Positions 1-9,936 of a stretch of 64,000 nt of DNA are shown here, one piece after another; within the stretch, counting starts at the first letter, position 1, and each line of letters starts with the position of its first letter. The stretch is from Planctomycetota bacterium (GTDB taxonomy: Bacteria; Planctomycetota; Planctomycetia; Pirellulales; Pirellulaceae): assembly GCA_017303505.1 (NCBI GenBank), contig JAFLCP010000018.1, positions 1-64,000 on the forward strand, given 5' to 3'. The position numbers and the translations under genes are program-made. The notes beneath the pieces are model-generated. The model was not told where the DNA came from, did no database searches, and saw nothing but the letters and a program-made list of their open reading frames with translations.

Positions 1-1239
1 GTAGCAGATGTTGGCAAAGTTACACCAGCCGGTTGAATCGTGTCCCACTTGAACTTCAGCGTTGAGCATTTCGCGTTTGCGCGAACGAACCGCTTCGATA
101 AAGTTCTCTTGATGTCCACGCCCGCTGTCACCTTTGAATTCTTTGATCAGCTTGCCGGCATTATCGTAAGCGCGTGCGCCACCGCGTTGTCCTTCAAGTC
201 GCCCACCTTCACCATACACGACGTAGCCGCTTCCAGGCCCTGGGAACTTAGGTCCTTCGTTCTTTCCCTTGCCTGCGGACAAATTGCTTAGGCCGATCAC
301 AACAGGGAGTGAGCCAGTGTCGAATGCGACACAGTGAACGTTGGGCGATTCACCCGCATCGTTCCAAACCATTCGTCCGCCACCACCTAAGATTTTCTTG
401 GGGACAGCCACGCTGTCTTGGAAGACAACATTGCGCACATCGTCCAGCACATGGACTCCCCAGTTCCCCATTTCGCCTGAGCCTGTGTTCCAGTCCCAGT
501 GCCAATCGTAGTGCCACTTATCGCGAAATACGGGGCGATCTGCAGCCGGGCCGAGCCACAAGTCGTAATTGACACTTGGATCTTTGGGCAATGGTTCTGC
601 ACGTTTGCCGATAGGAGCTCGAACGCCATAACGATTGACGCGAACATTCTTAAGTTCGCCGATCGCTTTTTCTTGATGCAAGAATTCTTTGAGCTTCGCT
701 TGCATTGGATCGGAGCGTTGTTGAGTACCGACTTGGCAAATGCGATTGTACTTGCGAGCGGCGGCAATCGTTTGCTCGCCCTCCCATTGCGTGTGCGACA
801 ATGGCTTCTCAACATAAACATCTTTGCCAGCTTGCATCGCCCAAATTGCGGCCAAGCAATGCCAATGGTTGCAAGTGGCTACCACTACGGCGTCGATATT
901 GGGATCTTCCAAAAGTTTGCGGAGATCGGTTGCCTCTTTGGCTTCAGGAAATCTCTTTTTGGCTTGAGCAACTCGGCGTTCATCGGGATCGCATAGACCG
1001 ACCACGCGCACCCCTTTGATTTTCTCGAATGCCCCCATCAGCTCCCCTGCCCTGCCGCCGCAGCTGAGAAAGGCGAGTCGCACTTCATCGTTCGCAGAGA
1101 CAGCTGCATGGCTTAGAGTACTTCCCAAGGCGACTGTGGCTGAGGCGGCCGCAAACGAAGACTTCAAAAAAGTGCGTCGATGGGTGGTTGTCTGCTGTGA
1201 CGCGGTTTGCGGCAAAGGAGATGGGGAGAATGGTTGCAT
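1..1239 (-). CDS. Gfo/Idh/MocA family oxidoreductase, Tat-exported (3' end outside window)
   Basis: Reading the minus strand from the ATG at 1239 gives an open frame of 413 codons that leaves the window at base 1. The N-terminus is a twin-arginine signal (HRRTFLKSSFAAASATVALG, about residues 20-39). It is followed by a Rossmann start: EVRLAFLSCGGRAGELMGAF, then VVGLCDPDERR. The last visible residues, including VGHDSTGWCNFANI, match the conserved C-terminal region of the large planctomycete family of exported NAD(P)-dependent sugar oxidoreductases. Substrate cannot be told; the family usually acts on sugars or inositols. It is divergent from the sulfatase at 1590, a common pairing in polysaccharide-degrading planctomycetes. 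Only the extreme C-terminus is missing. Confidence 0.9.
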   Translation of the reverse strand, partial: MQPFSPSPLPQTASQQTTTHRRTFLKSSFAAASATVALGSTLSHAAVSANDEVRLAFLSCGGRAGELMGAFEKIKGVRVVGLCDPDERRVAQAKKRFPEAKEATDLRKLLEDPNIDAVVVATCNHWHCLAAIWAMQAGKDVYVEKPLSHTQWEGEQTIAAARKYNRICQVGTQQRSDPMQAKLKEFLHQEKAIGELKNVRVNRYGVRAPIGKRAEPLPKDPSVNYDLWLGPAADRPVFRDKWHYDWHWDWNTGSGEMGNWGVHVLDDVRNVVFQDSVAVPKKILGGGGRMVWNDAGESPNVHCVAFDTGSLPVVIGLSNLSAGKGKNEGPKFPGPGSGYVVYGEGGRLEGQRGGARAYDNAGKLIKEFKGDSGRGHQENFIEAVRSRKREMLNAEVQVGHDSTGWCNFANICY

Positions 1240-1589
1240 AATGAACAAGCCTTACGGTAATCAGTACAGAATATCGATATGCGAGAGGAATCGGCTGCGA
1301 GCGAAAAGTGTCGTCCTATCATGGATTCCCTCTTCACCGTGCGAGATTATCTTAATCGACTCGCGGGGTCAAAGTCATATTCCTCACCAAAAATCTAAAG
1401 CGAAAATGGGGCAAAAAGCTCAGAAATACAGTGTGTTTTGGGGGAGCTTCTGCTTTCTTTTGAGCTTGTGGAGATGTGGTCGACAAGTGTTAGGTGCCTT
1501 ACTTTCTTTTTGGATCACCGCAATAGATAATGAGGTTCCCACCGCACTGCTCTCATTATCCTCTCAAGCTCCTTAGGATTGCGCCTCTG
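1240..1589. other. Divergent intergenic region, oxidoreductase / sulfatase
   Basis: About 350 bases separate two divergently read genes, so both promoters should lie here. I see no clear palindromic operator, riboswitch or RNA gene. A longer in-frame start for the sulfatase exists at 1530 but would only add a poor leader in front of a good signal peptide. Confidence 0.5.
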
Positions 1590-3398
1590 ATGTTTATTCG
1601 CTTCGTTGATCTACCGAATGTTGAGGCACTGAAGTTCTTGTTTATCTTGTTGGGAATGGCGGTGTGTTTCTGTGTCAATCCACATGCACTAGCCGACGAC
1701 CAGCGTCCGAATGTGGTTGTCTTTTTATCGGACGACCAAGGTTGGGGTGACTTCAGTTTTCAAGGTAACATCAATCTCAATACGCCTCATATCGATTCGT
1801 TGGCTCAGCGAGGGGCTGTATTGGAACGATTTTATGTTTGCCCCGTTTGTGCACCGACTCGAGCAGAGTTTTTCACGGGGCGTTATCATCCCCGCTCTGG
1901 AGCCATGGGAGTTACAGAAGGGAAAGAACGATTGGATTTAGATGAAACAATTTTGTCAGAGAGATTTCTCAAGGCGGGCTATGCAACAGCGGCATTTGGT
2001 AAGTGGCATAACGGAACGCAGTTTCCCTATCATCCCAACGCTCGTGGATTCCAAGAGTATTATGGTTTTACCGCTGGGCATTGGGGTGATTACTTTTCGC
2101 CTCCGCTGGATCACAACGGTCAAAGCGTGCGCGGCGATGGTTATGTGACGGACGATTTCACAAACCGTGCACTCGAGTTCATTCGGGCGAATAAGAGTCA
2201 AGCGTTCTTTTGTTACGTCGCTTACAATACGCCGCATTCACCCATGCAAGTGCCTGACGAGTATTTCGATCGACTCAAGTCGCGGTCATTGCAGATGAAA
2301 CACCAAGGGCGACCTGCGGAAAAAGAAGATGAAGCCATGACGATTGCCGCATTGGCCATGGTGGAGAACATCGATCACAACGTGGGCCGAGTCTTGAAGT
2401 TACTTGAAGAGGAGAAGTTGTTGAACAATACGATCATCGTTTATTTCAATGACAATGGGCCGAATAGTTTTCGTTGGAACGGTGGGATGAAAGGTAAGAA
2501 AGGTAGCGTTGATGATGGTGGCACGCGCTCACCCTGTCTTATTCAATGGCCGAAGAAGATACCGCCCAACCTGCGTGTGAAACAACTCTCGGGAGCCATC
2601 GATTTGACTCCTACTTTGTGCGCAATGGCAGGGATACCTACCGATAAAGATCAGCTCGATGGTTTGGATTTGTCACCTCAATTAACATCCGCCACCGCAG
2701 CCACACTGGAGCGGCAGTTGTATAGTCACTGGGCCGGCCGCATCGCTTTGCGTGAAGGGAGTTATCTGCTAGATGCCGATGGAAAGCTCTTTGATTTGAT
2801 CCAAGATCCGACTCAAAAGATGGCCTTAAACGCACAGTTTCCTGACGTTGTGGAACGTATGAAAAAAGATGTAGTTCAGTGGGAACTCGAAGTGGTGGCT
2901 CCCGCTAAAGTTGATGCGCGGCCTTTTACGGTTGGTGATCGCCGAATCGCTCGTACCGAATTACCAGCTCGCGATGCAGTCGGTAAGGGGCCTACTATCA
3001 AACGGAGTGCTGCTGCACCGAATTGCTCTTATTTCACAGCTTGGAAATCCCTCGAAGATCGCGTGGTTTGGAATATCGAAGTCTTGGAACCTGCAACCTA
3101 TGAAATCTTGATGCAATACAATGCCCCGCCTTCCAGTGTGGGTAGTTGGATTGAGGTCACGTATGGCGATGTGGTGATACAGGCTAAGGTCGACAAGGAG
3201 TTTGTCGGCAAGGCCTATGGAAATGAAAACGATCGTGTCGAAAGACACGGGGAATCATTGATGAAGCCCTTTGTGACGCTGAGTTTAGGCCGTGTTGAAC
3301 TGAAGCCATCGTCAGGTGAATGCAGGCTGCAGCTCAAAGAAATTCAGGGAAATGAAGGGCTCGAAATTCAGGGAATTGAGTTTATTCGCATGCCATGA
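1590..3398 (+). CDS. Secreted sulfatase (formylglycine-dependent, arylsulfatase A type)
   Basis: A 602-residue type I sulfatase. I chose the ATG at 1590 because it gives a normal signal peptide (hydrophobic FLFILLGMAVCFC, ending near HALADD) and has AGGA about 12 bases upstream. The metal site DDQGWGD starts at residue 48. The sulfatase signature C-A-P-T-R begins at Cys87, the residue converted to formylglycine, followed by FTGRYHPRSG. GKWHNG and NDNGPN further on are the usual active-site motifs. After about residue 450 comes a C-terminal beta-rich extension of unknown role, possibly carbohydrate-binding. It probably hydrolyses sulfate esters on polysaccharides in the periplasm; the specific substrate cannot be inferred. 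Confidence 0.92.
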   Translation: MFIRFVDLPNVEALKFLFILLGMAVCFCVNPHALADDQRPNVVVFLSDDQGWGDFSFQGNINLNTPHIDSLAQRGAVLERFYVCPVCAPTRAEFFTGRYHPRSGAMGVTEGKERLDLDETILSERFLKAGYATAAFGKWHNGTQFPYHPNARGFQEYYGFTAGHWGDYFSPPLDHNGQSVRGDGYVTDDFTNRALEFIRANKSQAFFCYVAYNTPHSPMQVPDEYFDRLKSRSLQMKHQGRPAEKEDEAMTIAALAMVENIDHNVGRVLKLLEEEKLLNNTIIVYFNDNGPNSFRWNGGMKGKKGSVDDGGTRSPCLIQWPKKIPPNLRVKQLSGAIDLTPTLCAMAGIPTDKDQLDGLDLSPQLTSATAATLERQLYSHWAGRIALREGSYLLDADGKLFDLIQDPTQKMALNAQFPDVVERMKKDVVQWELEVVAPAKVDARPFTVGDRRIARTELPARDAVGKGPTIKRSAAAPNCSYFTAWKSLEDRVVWNIEVLEPATYEILMQYNAPPSSVGSWIEVTYGDVVIQAKVDKEFVGKAYGNENDRVERHGESLMKPFVTLSLGRVELKPSSGECRLQLKEIQGNEGLEIQGIEFIRMP

Positions 3399-3594
3399 AC
3401 GCAAACCCCAGTAAAGGCTCCGTCGTTTATAGCTACTTCTGCTGAAAAACTGCGGCAAAAACGAGGACATTTCCGTTTCCTGACCGCTCTATCAATGTTA
3501 GTCTCAATAGGGTCTCATTTGTGGCCCTTACATCGGCCTGCCACCTACGATTTAGCTCCCTCAGTCGATTTAGCCATCCGGAATTTCTTCCACT

Positions 3595-4611
3595 ATGGAA
3601 ACCCAATCCACGAACGATGTCGAACGTGCCGCTAAGCTGAAAGCCGCTTGCGAGAAGATTAAACAACAAGTGGCGAAAGCCATCGTTGGGCAGGATGAAG
3701 TCATCAATCAATTGCTCATCGCCATCCTCGCACGTGGCCATTGTCTTTTGCAAGGTGTACCGGGGCTAGCCAAAACCCTGATGGTACGTTCCTTGGCCGA
3801 TGCGATGCACCTCAACTTTCATCGCATTCAGTTCACACCAGATTTGATGCCCGCTGATATCACGGGAACAGACTTGATTCAAGAGTCGCCAGATACGGGG
3901 CATCGAAACTTGGTTTTCGAAAAAGGCCCTATCTTTACCCAGATGTTGCTGGCCGACGAAATCAACCGCACACCTCCAAAGACCCAGGCCGCCTTATTGG
4001 AAGCGATGCAAGAACATGCCGTGACCGTCGGTGGTAAAACGTATCGCTTATCCGAACCCTTCTTCGTGTTGGCGACTCAAAACCCCATCGAACAAGAAGG
4101 AACCTATCCACTCCCTGAAGCTCAGCGCGATCGTTTCCTTTTTCAAGTGATGGTCGACTATCCGTCCCGCGACGAAGAATCCGAAATCATCGATCGCACC
4201 ACTTCGTTCTTGATGGGTAAGCCAGAGCCAGTGGTAACGGGGGCTGAAATCATCGAGTTTCAGGAAACGGTGCGTCGCGTCCCGCTCCCCGAACATGTAA
4301 AGCAGTACGTGCTCGATCTCGTGCGCTCATTGCGACCGCGCGAAGAAACTCGCTTATCTTGGGTGCGACAACAAGTGGATTGGGGACCCGGGCCGCGAGC
4401 TGGTCAACAATTGGTATTGGCTGGCAAGGCTCGAGCGTTACTGGAAGGTCGAACGCATGTGACACTGGAAGATGTTCGCCATCTCGCGCCACCCGTGCTG
4501 CGACATAGATTGGTGCCAACCTTTGGTGCTCAAGCCGAAGGAATCGAGCCCGATGATCTGATTGCCAAAGCCCTCGCCGAAATTCCAATGCCCAAAGCTA
4601 AAGCTCTCTAG
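3595..4611 (+). CDS. MoxR family AAA+ ATPase
   Basis: A 338-residue AAA+ protein of the MoxR branch. The Walker A motif GVPGLAKT starts at residue 54 and Walker B LLADEINR places Asp/Glu at 121-122. Sensor sequence [22 protein letters not shown] and the C-terminal lid ([19 protein letters not shown]) are typical. MoxR ATPases act as chaperones for VWA-domain partners. Here it heads a run of genes on the same strand: DUF58 protein 32 bases downstream, then two membrane VWA proteins, which is the classic MoxR/Bat arrangement. No strong Shine-Dalgarno is seen before the ATG. Confidence 0.95.
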   Translation: METQSTNDVERAAKLKAACEKIKQQVAKAIVGQDEVINQLLIAILARGHCLLQGVPGLAKTLMVRSLADAMHLNFHRIQFTPDLMPADITGTDLIQESPDTGHRNLVFEKGPIFTQMLLADEINRTPPKTQAALLEAMQEHAVTVGGKTYRLSEPFFVLATQNPIEQEGTYPLPEAQRDRFLFQVMVDYPSRDEESEIIDRTTSFLMGKPEPVVTGAEIIEFQETVRRVPLPEHVKQYVLDLVRSLRPREETRLSWVRQQVDWGPGPRAGQQLVLAGKARALLEGRTHVTLEDVRHLAPPVLRHRLVPTFGAQAEGIEPDDLIAKALAEIPMPKAKAL

Positions 4612-4643
4612 CACTCTTTGCTCTTCTTGTTCGTTAGGTCGCT

Positions 4644-5549
4644 ATGTCCGATCCTGCCAAGTTATTGACCGCTGATGACCGCGATCGCGTTGCCGCATTG
4701 CAATGGTATGCGCGCACGGTCGTCGAAGGTATCAATGTCGGCATGCACCGTTCGCCGAACAAGGGAGTCAGCGTTGAATTCAAGGAACATCGCCCCTACG
4801 TTCGCGGCGACGAAGTCCGTTCGATCGATTGGAAGTTGTTCGGCAAAACGGATCGACTCTACATCCGGCAATATGAAGAAGAAACCAACCTCCGCGCTAC
4901 GATCTTGATGGATCAAAGCGGCTCGATGAAATACGCCGGTGCCCGAACACCCGGGCTAAGCAAGCATGAATTTGGAGTGCGACTCGCGGCCTGTTTGGCC
5001 TATCTATTCACCGCGCAACATGATGCAGTCGGTTTGGCTACATTCGATACGGATTTGCGCGGCTACGTTCCACCTCGCAGTCGCGCCTCACATTTGCATG
5101 GGCTCATTACGAACCTAGCAGGTGGTGTCTGCGGTGGTGAGACGCGTTTGGCTACTGTGCTTGAGAAACTCGCCGTGAAGATCGGACGCCGCGGTGTGGC
5201 CTTTTTGATTTCTGATGGCTTCGATGATGCCACGGCTCTCTTAAAGAGCCTCGCGCTACTTCGCCAAGCACCTAATGAAATTGTCTTCTTTCAAATCTGG
5301 CACCCGGATGAATTAGATTTTCCTTTTTCGACACGCACCCAATTTCGCTCACTTGAGAAAGCGGGGCACGAGCGAATCGTCGATCCGTTTGCATTCAAGG
5401 CTCAGTACCAAAAGAATCTCGCTCAGTTCCGAACGACGCTAGAAGAAGGCTGCAAGCAAAGTCGCATCTCACTGGTTTCTTGCACAACCGCTCAATCGCA
5501 TAGCGAAGTGCTCACTCAATTCGTCAGTCAACGAGGAGTGAGTGGATGA
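4644..5549 (+). CDS. DUF58 domain protein (VWA-like MoxR partner)
   Basis: A 301-residue soluble protein. The N-terminal half carries the DUF58 hallmark (GMHRSPNKGVSVEFKEHRPY, then VRSIDWKLFGKTDRLYIRQY). A VWA-like metal site D-Q-S-G-S begins at Asp90. The family works with MoxR ATPases and is generally assigned to assembly or metal insertion of surface complexes, but no reaction is known. The stop overlaps the start of the next gene (ATGA at 5546), implying translational coupling. Confidence 0.93.
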   Translation: MSDPAKLLTADDRDRVAALQWYARTVVEGINVGMHRSPNKGVSVEFKEHRPYVRGDEVRSIDWKLFGKTDRLYIRQYEEETNLRATILMDQSGSMKYAGARTPGLSKHEFGVRLAACLAYLFTAQHDAVGLATFDTDLRGYVPPRSRASHLHGLITNLAGGVCGGETRLATVLEKLAVKIGRRGVAFLISDGFDDATALLKSLALLRQAPNEIVFFQIWHPDELDFPFSTRTQFRSLEKAGHERIVDPFAFKAQYQKNLAQFRTTLEEGCKQSRISLVSCTTAQSHSEVLTQFVSQRGVSG

Positions 5550-7570
5550 GTTTTCTCAATGGGCTTTTGTTGCTAGGTGGACTGGCCTTTGTCGTTCCTT
5601 TGATCATTCACTTGTTGAATCGATCGAAGTTTCAGACCGTCGACTGGGCTGCGATGCATCTGCTCGAGAATATCGAGTTGCAAAATGCTAAACGCATACA
5701 ATGGCAAGCGATACTCTTGCTGCTGTTGCGTTGTGCTGCACCGATCGTGTTAGCCCTCTGCATGGCTCGTCCAATTTGGAACATGTGGACCAGCGGTGGA
5801 CGAGTCGGCGATGCGGCCACTACCGTGTTTTTGTTGGACGATAGTTATTCGATGCAGCGAGCGGCTGTTCCTGTAGTGGGCGAGGCAAATGCAGCTGCGA
5901 CCAACTTCGACCAGATGCTCTCTTCAACTCGGACTGTTATCGACGGAGTTGGAGGGAAGTCTGCCAAAGGTGTCATTTCGTTTGGCGGTTCCCCCAAAGA
6001 TTTGGCCGAGGGAACCAGCTACGATGCAAAGCCGATTCTCAGACAAGTCGACCGTATAGAGCCAGTTGCTGGTTCGATTGCACCTGTACCAGCATTGCAA
6101 ATGGCTATCGATACGCTGAATCGTTCGCAGGAGCCGTATCGGCAAATTGTTTTATGGAGCGATTTTCAGCGGCATGATTGGGCAAAAATTCCCGAAGAGT
6201 CGCTGGCCACCCTTCGTGATGAATTAAAGAAGATGCCGGTTCCAGGGCAATTGCATTTGTTCCCTGTCCGTTCCGAAACGGGCGAAAATTTGTACGTTAC
6301 CATCGATGCCACATTGTCAGAACTGACGTTGCTGGGTGAGCCAGTCGAGATCCGAGCCACGATTACCAACAGCGGTTCACAAGACCAACAGCAGGTTCCA
6401 GTAACTCTGGTGTTAGATGAAAAAGAAATTGCCGCTAAGAAATTGGATGTTCCGGCGAAGGGTGAAGTTCAAGTTGCCTTCGTGGTGGCGATGGATCAAG
6501 CCGGAACACATCAAGCCAAAGTGCGAGTTACGGACCCCGGCACAATACGGGCAGACGACGTTGATGTATTGAGAATTGAAGCACTTCAACCACTTAAAGT
6601 GCTATTGATTGAAGATGATACCAACCGTCCCCTGCTAGAGTCGGAAACAGGCTTCTTGCAATTGGCGATGCAGTCCTCTTTCCGCGATGATGGCAAGTCC
6701 ATAGGTTTGACCATGGATCGTCAGGCCACGTCCCGCGTTACTCCGTTGATGCTAGAAAAAGCAGACGTGATCGTGCTTGCCAACGTGAATCGTTGCAACG
6801 ATGAATGTGTCGCGGCCATTCGAAAACGTGTTAATGACGGGGCTTCGTTGTGGATTTTCCCCGGCGATCGAATGGATAAAGAATGGTATCGAACCAAATT
6901 CGGTTCGGCGTCGGAGAAGGCTCTCATCCCGTTGGATTTCGGGGAATTGACTCAAGTGAAGGGGCAAGAGAATCAAGATCAAACGAGTGAGCCGGTACCA
7001 CGCATTGCAGCAGCACCTTACTTCGATCCAGCTTTGAGTCTGTTCAATAATCCACAACAAGGGCGTTTGGATCAAATTGCAGTAAGGGGCTGGTTCAAGT
7101 TAATCCCACAGACCACTAAGCCGCAGGAGAACTCTAAAGAAGCTGCGGTCGCAGAGACATTGTTGAAATTAACCAACGGAGAGGCGTTGTTGGTACGGCA
7201 GCGAGTGGATAAAGGCTCGGTTTATCAGTGGGCCACACGAGCCAATGAAAGTTGGAGTGAACTTCCCATCCGGCCAGCTTATGTGCCATTGATTCAACGT
7301 TTAATGCTTTTCTCGCATGGTACATTCGAGCCGCACCGGACTGCCGAGATACGCATTGAATCGAAAAACGATCCCATGTCGAATGAAGAACTGAAAAAAC
7401 TGGCGGAGAATCTGGGGGCCGTTTTGCATGAGTCGCCCACTAGTTTTTTGCAGTCTGATACCGATCAACGATATGGTCGCGAAATCTGGCGATGGTTTTT
7501 GTTGGGACTGTTAGTCGTGCTATTCGGTGAGCTCTTTGTGGAAAAACGTATCACAAGGGGTGACGGATGA
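5546..7570 (+). CDS. BatA-type membrane protein with VWA domain
   Basis: A 674-residue protein. It opens with the BatA N-terminal signature: hydrophobic FLNGLLLLGGLAFVVPLIIH, then LLNRSKFQTVDWAAMHLL and a second membrane segment (AILLLLLRCAAPIVLALC). A VWA domain follows with MIDAS residues D-D-S-Y-S at 98-102. The middle has Ig/CARDB-like beta repeats and a glutamine-amidotransferase-like fold region (LKVLLIEDD). A last membrane helix (WRWFLLGLLVVLFGELFV) lies at the C-terminus. The coding sequence overlaps both neighbours by 4 bases. The role is inferred to be a membrane platform for the MoxR/DUF58 pair. Confidence 0.9.
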   Translation: MSFLNGLLLLGGLAFVVPLIIHLLNRSKFQTVDWAAMHLLENIELQNAKRIQWQAILLLLLRCAAPIVLALCMARPIWNMWTSGGRVGDAATTVFLLDDSYSMQRAAVPVVGEANAAATNFDQMLSSTRTVIDGVGGKSAKGVISFGGSPKDLAEGTSYDAKPILRQVDRIEPVAGSIAPVPALQMAIDTLNRSQEPYRQIVLWSDFQRHDWAKIPEESLATLRDELKKMPVPGQLHLFPVRSETGENLYVTIDATLSELTLLGEPVEIRATITNSGSQDQQQVPVTLVLDEKEIAAKKLDVPAKGEVQVAFVVAMDQAGTHQAKVRVTDPGTIRADDVDVLRIEALQPLKVLLIEDDTNRPLLESETGFLQLAMQSSFRDDGKSIGLTMDRQATSRVTPLMLEKADVIVLANVNRCNDECVAAIRKRVNDGASLWIFPGDRMDKEWYRTKFGSASEKALIPLDFGELTQVKGQENQDQTSEPVPRIAAAPYFDPALSLFNNPQQGRLDQIAVRGWFKLIPQTTKPQENSKEAAVAETLLKLTNGEALLVRQRVDKGSVYQWATRANESWSELPIRPAYVPLIQRLMLFSHGTFEPHRTAEIRIESKNDPMSNEELKKLAENLGAVLHESPTSFLQSDTDQRYGREIWRWFLLGLLVVLFGELFVEKRITRGDG

Positions 7571-9936
7571 CCGAGTTTCGTTTCCTCAGCAGTTTTTCTC
7601 CAGCGTTGGGTCTACTGCTCATGCTCTTAGCAGCGGGCGTGGCTTGGTGGCTGTACTATCGCGAAGTGTATGATTTCCAAGCTCCGTATCGATGGTTGTT
7701 GCCCACCCTGCGTTCCTTGGCGATTGCGTTAGTCGTGCTGATGTTACTCGAGCCAAGCTTGCGGTATCGTTACTTTGAAGGAACTCCGACCCGTTTACAA
7801 ATTTGGGTGGACTCCACGGAGAGCATGAGCGAACGTGATGCTCGCTTAACGACGACCACCGAAGCAAAAGATCGTTACGCGCGCTCCATCGATGCGCTAT
7901 TGGCTGGTGCCTCACCACCGCTCGAACAGTGGACTCAAAAAGGTGAAGTCGTCTTAGGACGCTTCGGCGGTGACACTTCGGCGGTTTTGTGGCAAAGCAC
8001 ATTGAAGCAGCCGAATGATATTCCTACGCCCGAAGCGATCCAAACAGATAAGTGGATTCGTCCAACGTCGCTTGGGTATCTGCTGGCACGCGAGAAAGAT
8101 CGTCTCGGTGTAAAGAATACCGATTCGAACGATAACTCTGGTACATCACAGGAACAAAAATCGGAACAGAGTGCACCGCTATTATTGTTCACCGATGGGC
8201 AACACAACTCGGGAAGTGAACCCTTAGAAGTATTGAAAGATTGGCCCAAGGAACGAGCTCCCATATACATTGTCGGGATGGGAGAAAGTTCGCCGCCTGA
8301 GAAGGTGAGTATCTTACAGGTGGAGTCGCCGCAACAACTTTATCGCAGCGATCGATTGCAGGGGGCTGTGCGAATTCAAAATGGACTTCCAAAAGATGTC
8401 GCTTTCGATGTTTCGATCATGCACCAAGGAGAGGTGTTGTGGAATCAATCGTTAACGAGCTCTGGTGCAAGTAATCAGGATATACCATTCACGTTCGCCA
8501 TCGAAGAGCTGGTCAAGAAGCTCGAAAAGGAATTGCCCGAAGGACAGCAAGTTCAAAAGCTCACGATTCCTTTGGAAGCGAAGGTTACTGCGGCCGGTAT
8601 GGCTACCGACGATCCTGCCAGCGTCCATTCTTGGTTACTGGGAGTGACGACACGCAAGCAACGTATTTTGATGTTGGACAGTCGCAGTCGCTGGGAAACC
8701 AGATACTTGCGGAACGCCTTGGAGCGAGATCCACAATGGGAAGTACATGCTTATTTGTTGGAGAAGGGAAAGGAACCGCAATGGTTTTCTCAAGGTATGG
8801 ATGCTGTTCCATTTCCTAAAGAACCGCACCAGTACGATTCGTTCGACTTGATCATTTGTGGTGAGATAGATCCGGAGGCTGTCAACGAAGAGATGATTCA
8901 GAACATTCAACATGCTGTCCAACGTGTTGGGGCTGGTTGGATTGTGGTTGATGGACAGCGAGGATTATGGAAGCATGACAACTATCGTTCATTGCGACCG
9001 ATGTTGCCGATCGAATGGTTGGAGCCATTGGCTGATTTGGCAGAGGCTACCTGGAGTGTTAAGCCCATCTCGGATTCAACGTATGCGTCGGTGTTGGATT
9101 TGAGTGAAGGGAATACCCAGAACTCAGCTGATGTGTGGAGTCGGTTACCGGGCTTTAAGACGCTGGTTCCCGTTAAAGCGTTACCCGGAAGTCAAACATT
9201 GGCCGCCTTGAATTTCCAAGGTAAGACCTCACCGTACATTGTGACACGATCTGCGGGAGCTGGACGTGTTCTCTATTTCGCGAGCGATGAAAGTTGGCGT
9301 TGGCGATTTGAGGTTGCGGACAAAATCCATCAGCGTTTATGGAATCAAGTGTGTCGTTGGTGCATGCGCGAGCCCTATGCCATCGAGACCGAGTATGTGG
9401 CATTGGATAGCGGTGAGCCCGTGTATGCACTGGGACAATCCGTACCTATCCGCGCCCGAATTCGCGATTCGGCTGGTGAGCCTGCAGTGCTACCGCAAAT
9501 TGAAGCCCAGATTAAAAAAGGTGCGAATACGATTGCCACTCTGTCGCTCAGCATGGAAGCCGACTTGCCAGGCACATATCGCGGCCAAGTTACTGGACTA
9601 GCGCCGGGAGATTATGAAGTCTCGCTAATCTTGCCAGGTTTTTCCATGGAAGCTGCCAATGTAAAGACCATGTTCCGCATATTGGAACCTGCCAATGCCG
9701 AGCTTCAGAATGTGACTCGAAATGACTTATTGCTTGCCCAAATTGCCTCGCTTAGCGGTGGCAAATATGTCAAGGAGAATGAGATTGCCGAACTATGGGA
9801 AGCGATGAAACTTCGTCATAATAGTAAGCTTGTTGAATCGGACCAATTGTTATGGCAGAGCTATTGGTGGTTTGTTCCCGTGGTTCTGATCATCGCTGTT
9901 GAATGGTGGCTTCGTAAAAAGGCAGGCCTGATATGA
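7567..9936 (+). CDS. Membrane VWA / glutamine-amidotransferase-like protein of the Bat operon
   Basis: A 789-residue protein. Two N-terminal membrane helices (LGLLLMLLAAGVAWWLYY and LRSLAIALVVLMLLEP) are followed by a VWA domain whose metal motif is D-S-T-E-S at residues 82-86. Then come an Ig-like region and a type-1 amidotransferase-like fold (RILMLDSRSRWETRYLRNAL, then VGAGWIVVDGQRG) without an obvious catalytic Cys-His-Glu triad. A final helix (YWWFVPVVLIIAVEWWL) closes the protein. It belongs to the same family of large membrane proteins as the preceding gene and overlaps both neighbours by 4 bases. Confidence 0.85.
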   Translation: MTEFRFLSSFSPALGLLLMLLAAGVAWWLYYREVYDFQAPYRWLLPTLRSLAIALVVLMLLEPSLRYRYFEGTPTRLQIWVDSTESMSERDARLTTTTEAKDRYARSIDALLAGASPPLEQWTQKGEVVLGRFGGDTSAVLWQSTLKQPNDIPTPEAIQTDKWIRPTSLGYLLAREKDRLGVKNTDSNDNSGTSQEQKSEQSAPLLLFTDGQHNSGSEPLEVLKDWPKERAPIYIVGMGESSPPEKVSILQVESPQQLYRSDRLQGAVRIQNGLPKDVAFDVSIMHQGEVLWNQSLTSSGASNQDIPFTFAIEELVKKLEKELPEGQQVQKLTIPLEAKVTAAGMATDDPASVHSWLLGVTTRKQRILMLDSRSRWETRYLRNALERDPQWEVHAYLLEKGKEPQWFSQGMDAVPFPKEPHQYDSFDLIICGEIDPEAVNEEMIQNIQHAVQRVGAGWIVVDGQRGLWKHDNYRSLRPMLPIEWLEPLADLAEATWSVKPISDSTYASVLDLSEGNTQNSADVWSRLPGFKTLVPVKALPGSQTLAALNFQGKTSPYIVTRSAGAGRVLYFASDESWRWRFEVADKIHQRLWNQVCRWCMREPYAIETEYVALDSGEPVYALGQSVPIRARIRDSAGEPAVLPQIEAQIKKGANTIATLSLSMEADLPGTYRGQVTGLAPGDYEVSLILPGFSMEAANVKTMFRILEPANAELQNVTRNDLLLAQIASLSGGKYVKENEIAELWEAMKLRHNSKLVESDQLLWQSYWWFVPVVLIIAVEWWLRKKAGLI

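Noticed and set aside
387..821. Minus-strand 144-codon ORF and overlapping plus-strand ORFs at the left edge
   Set aside because: They are other-frame shadows of the oxidoreductase gene, whose true frame is open to base 1.
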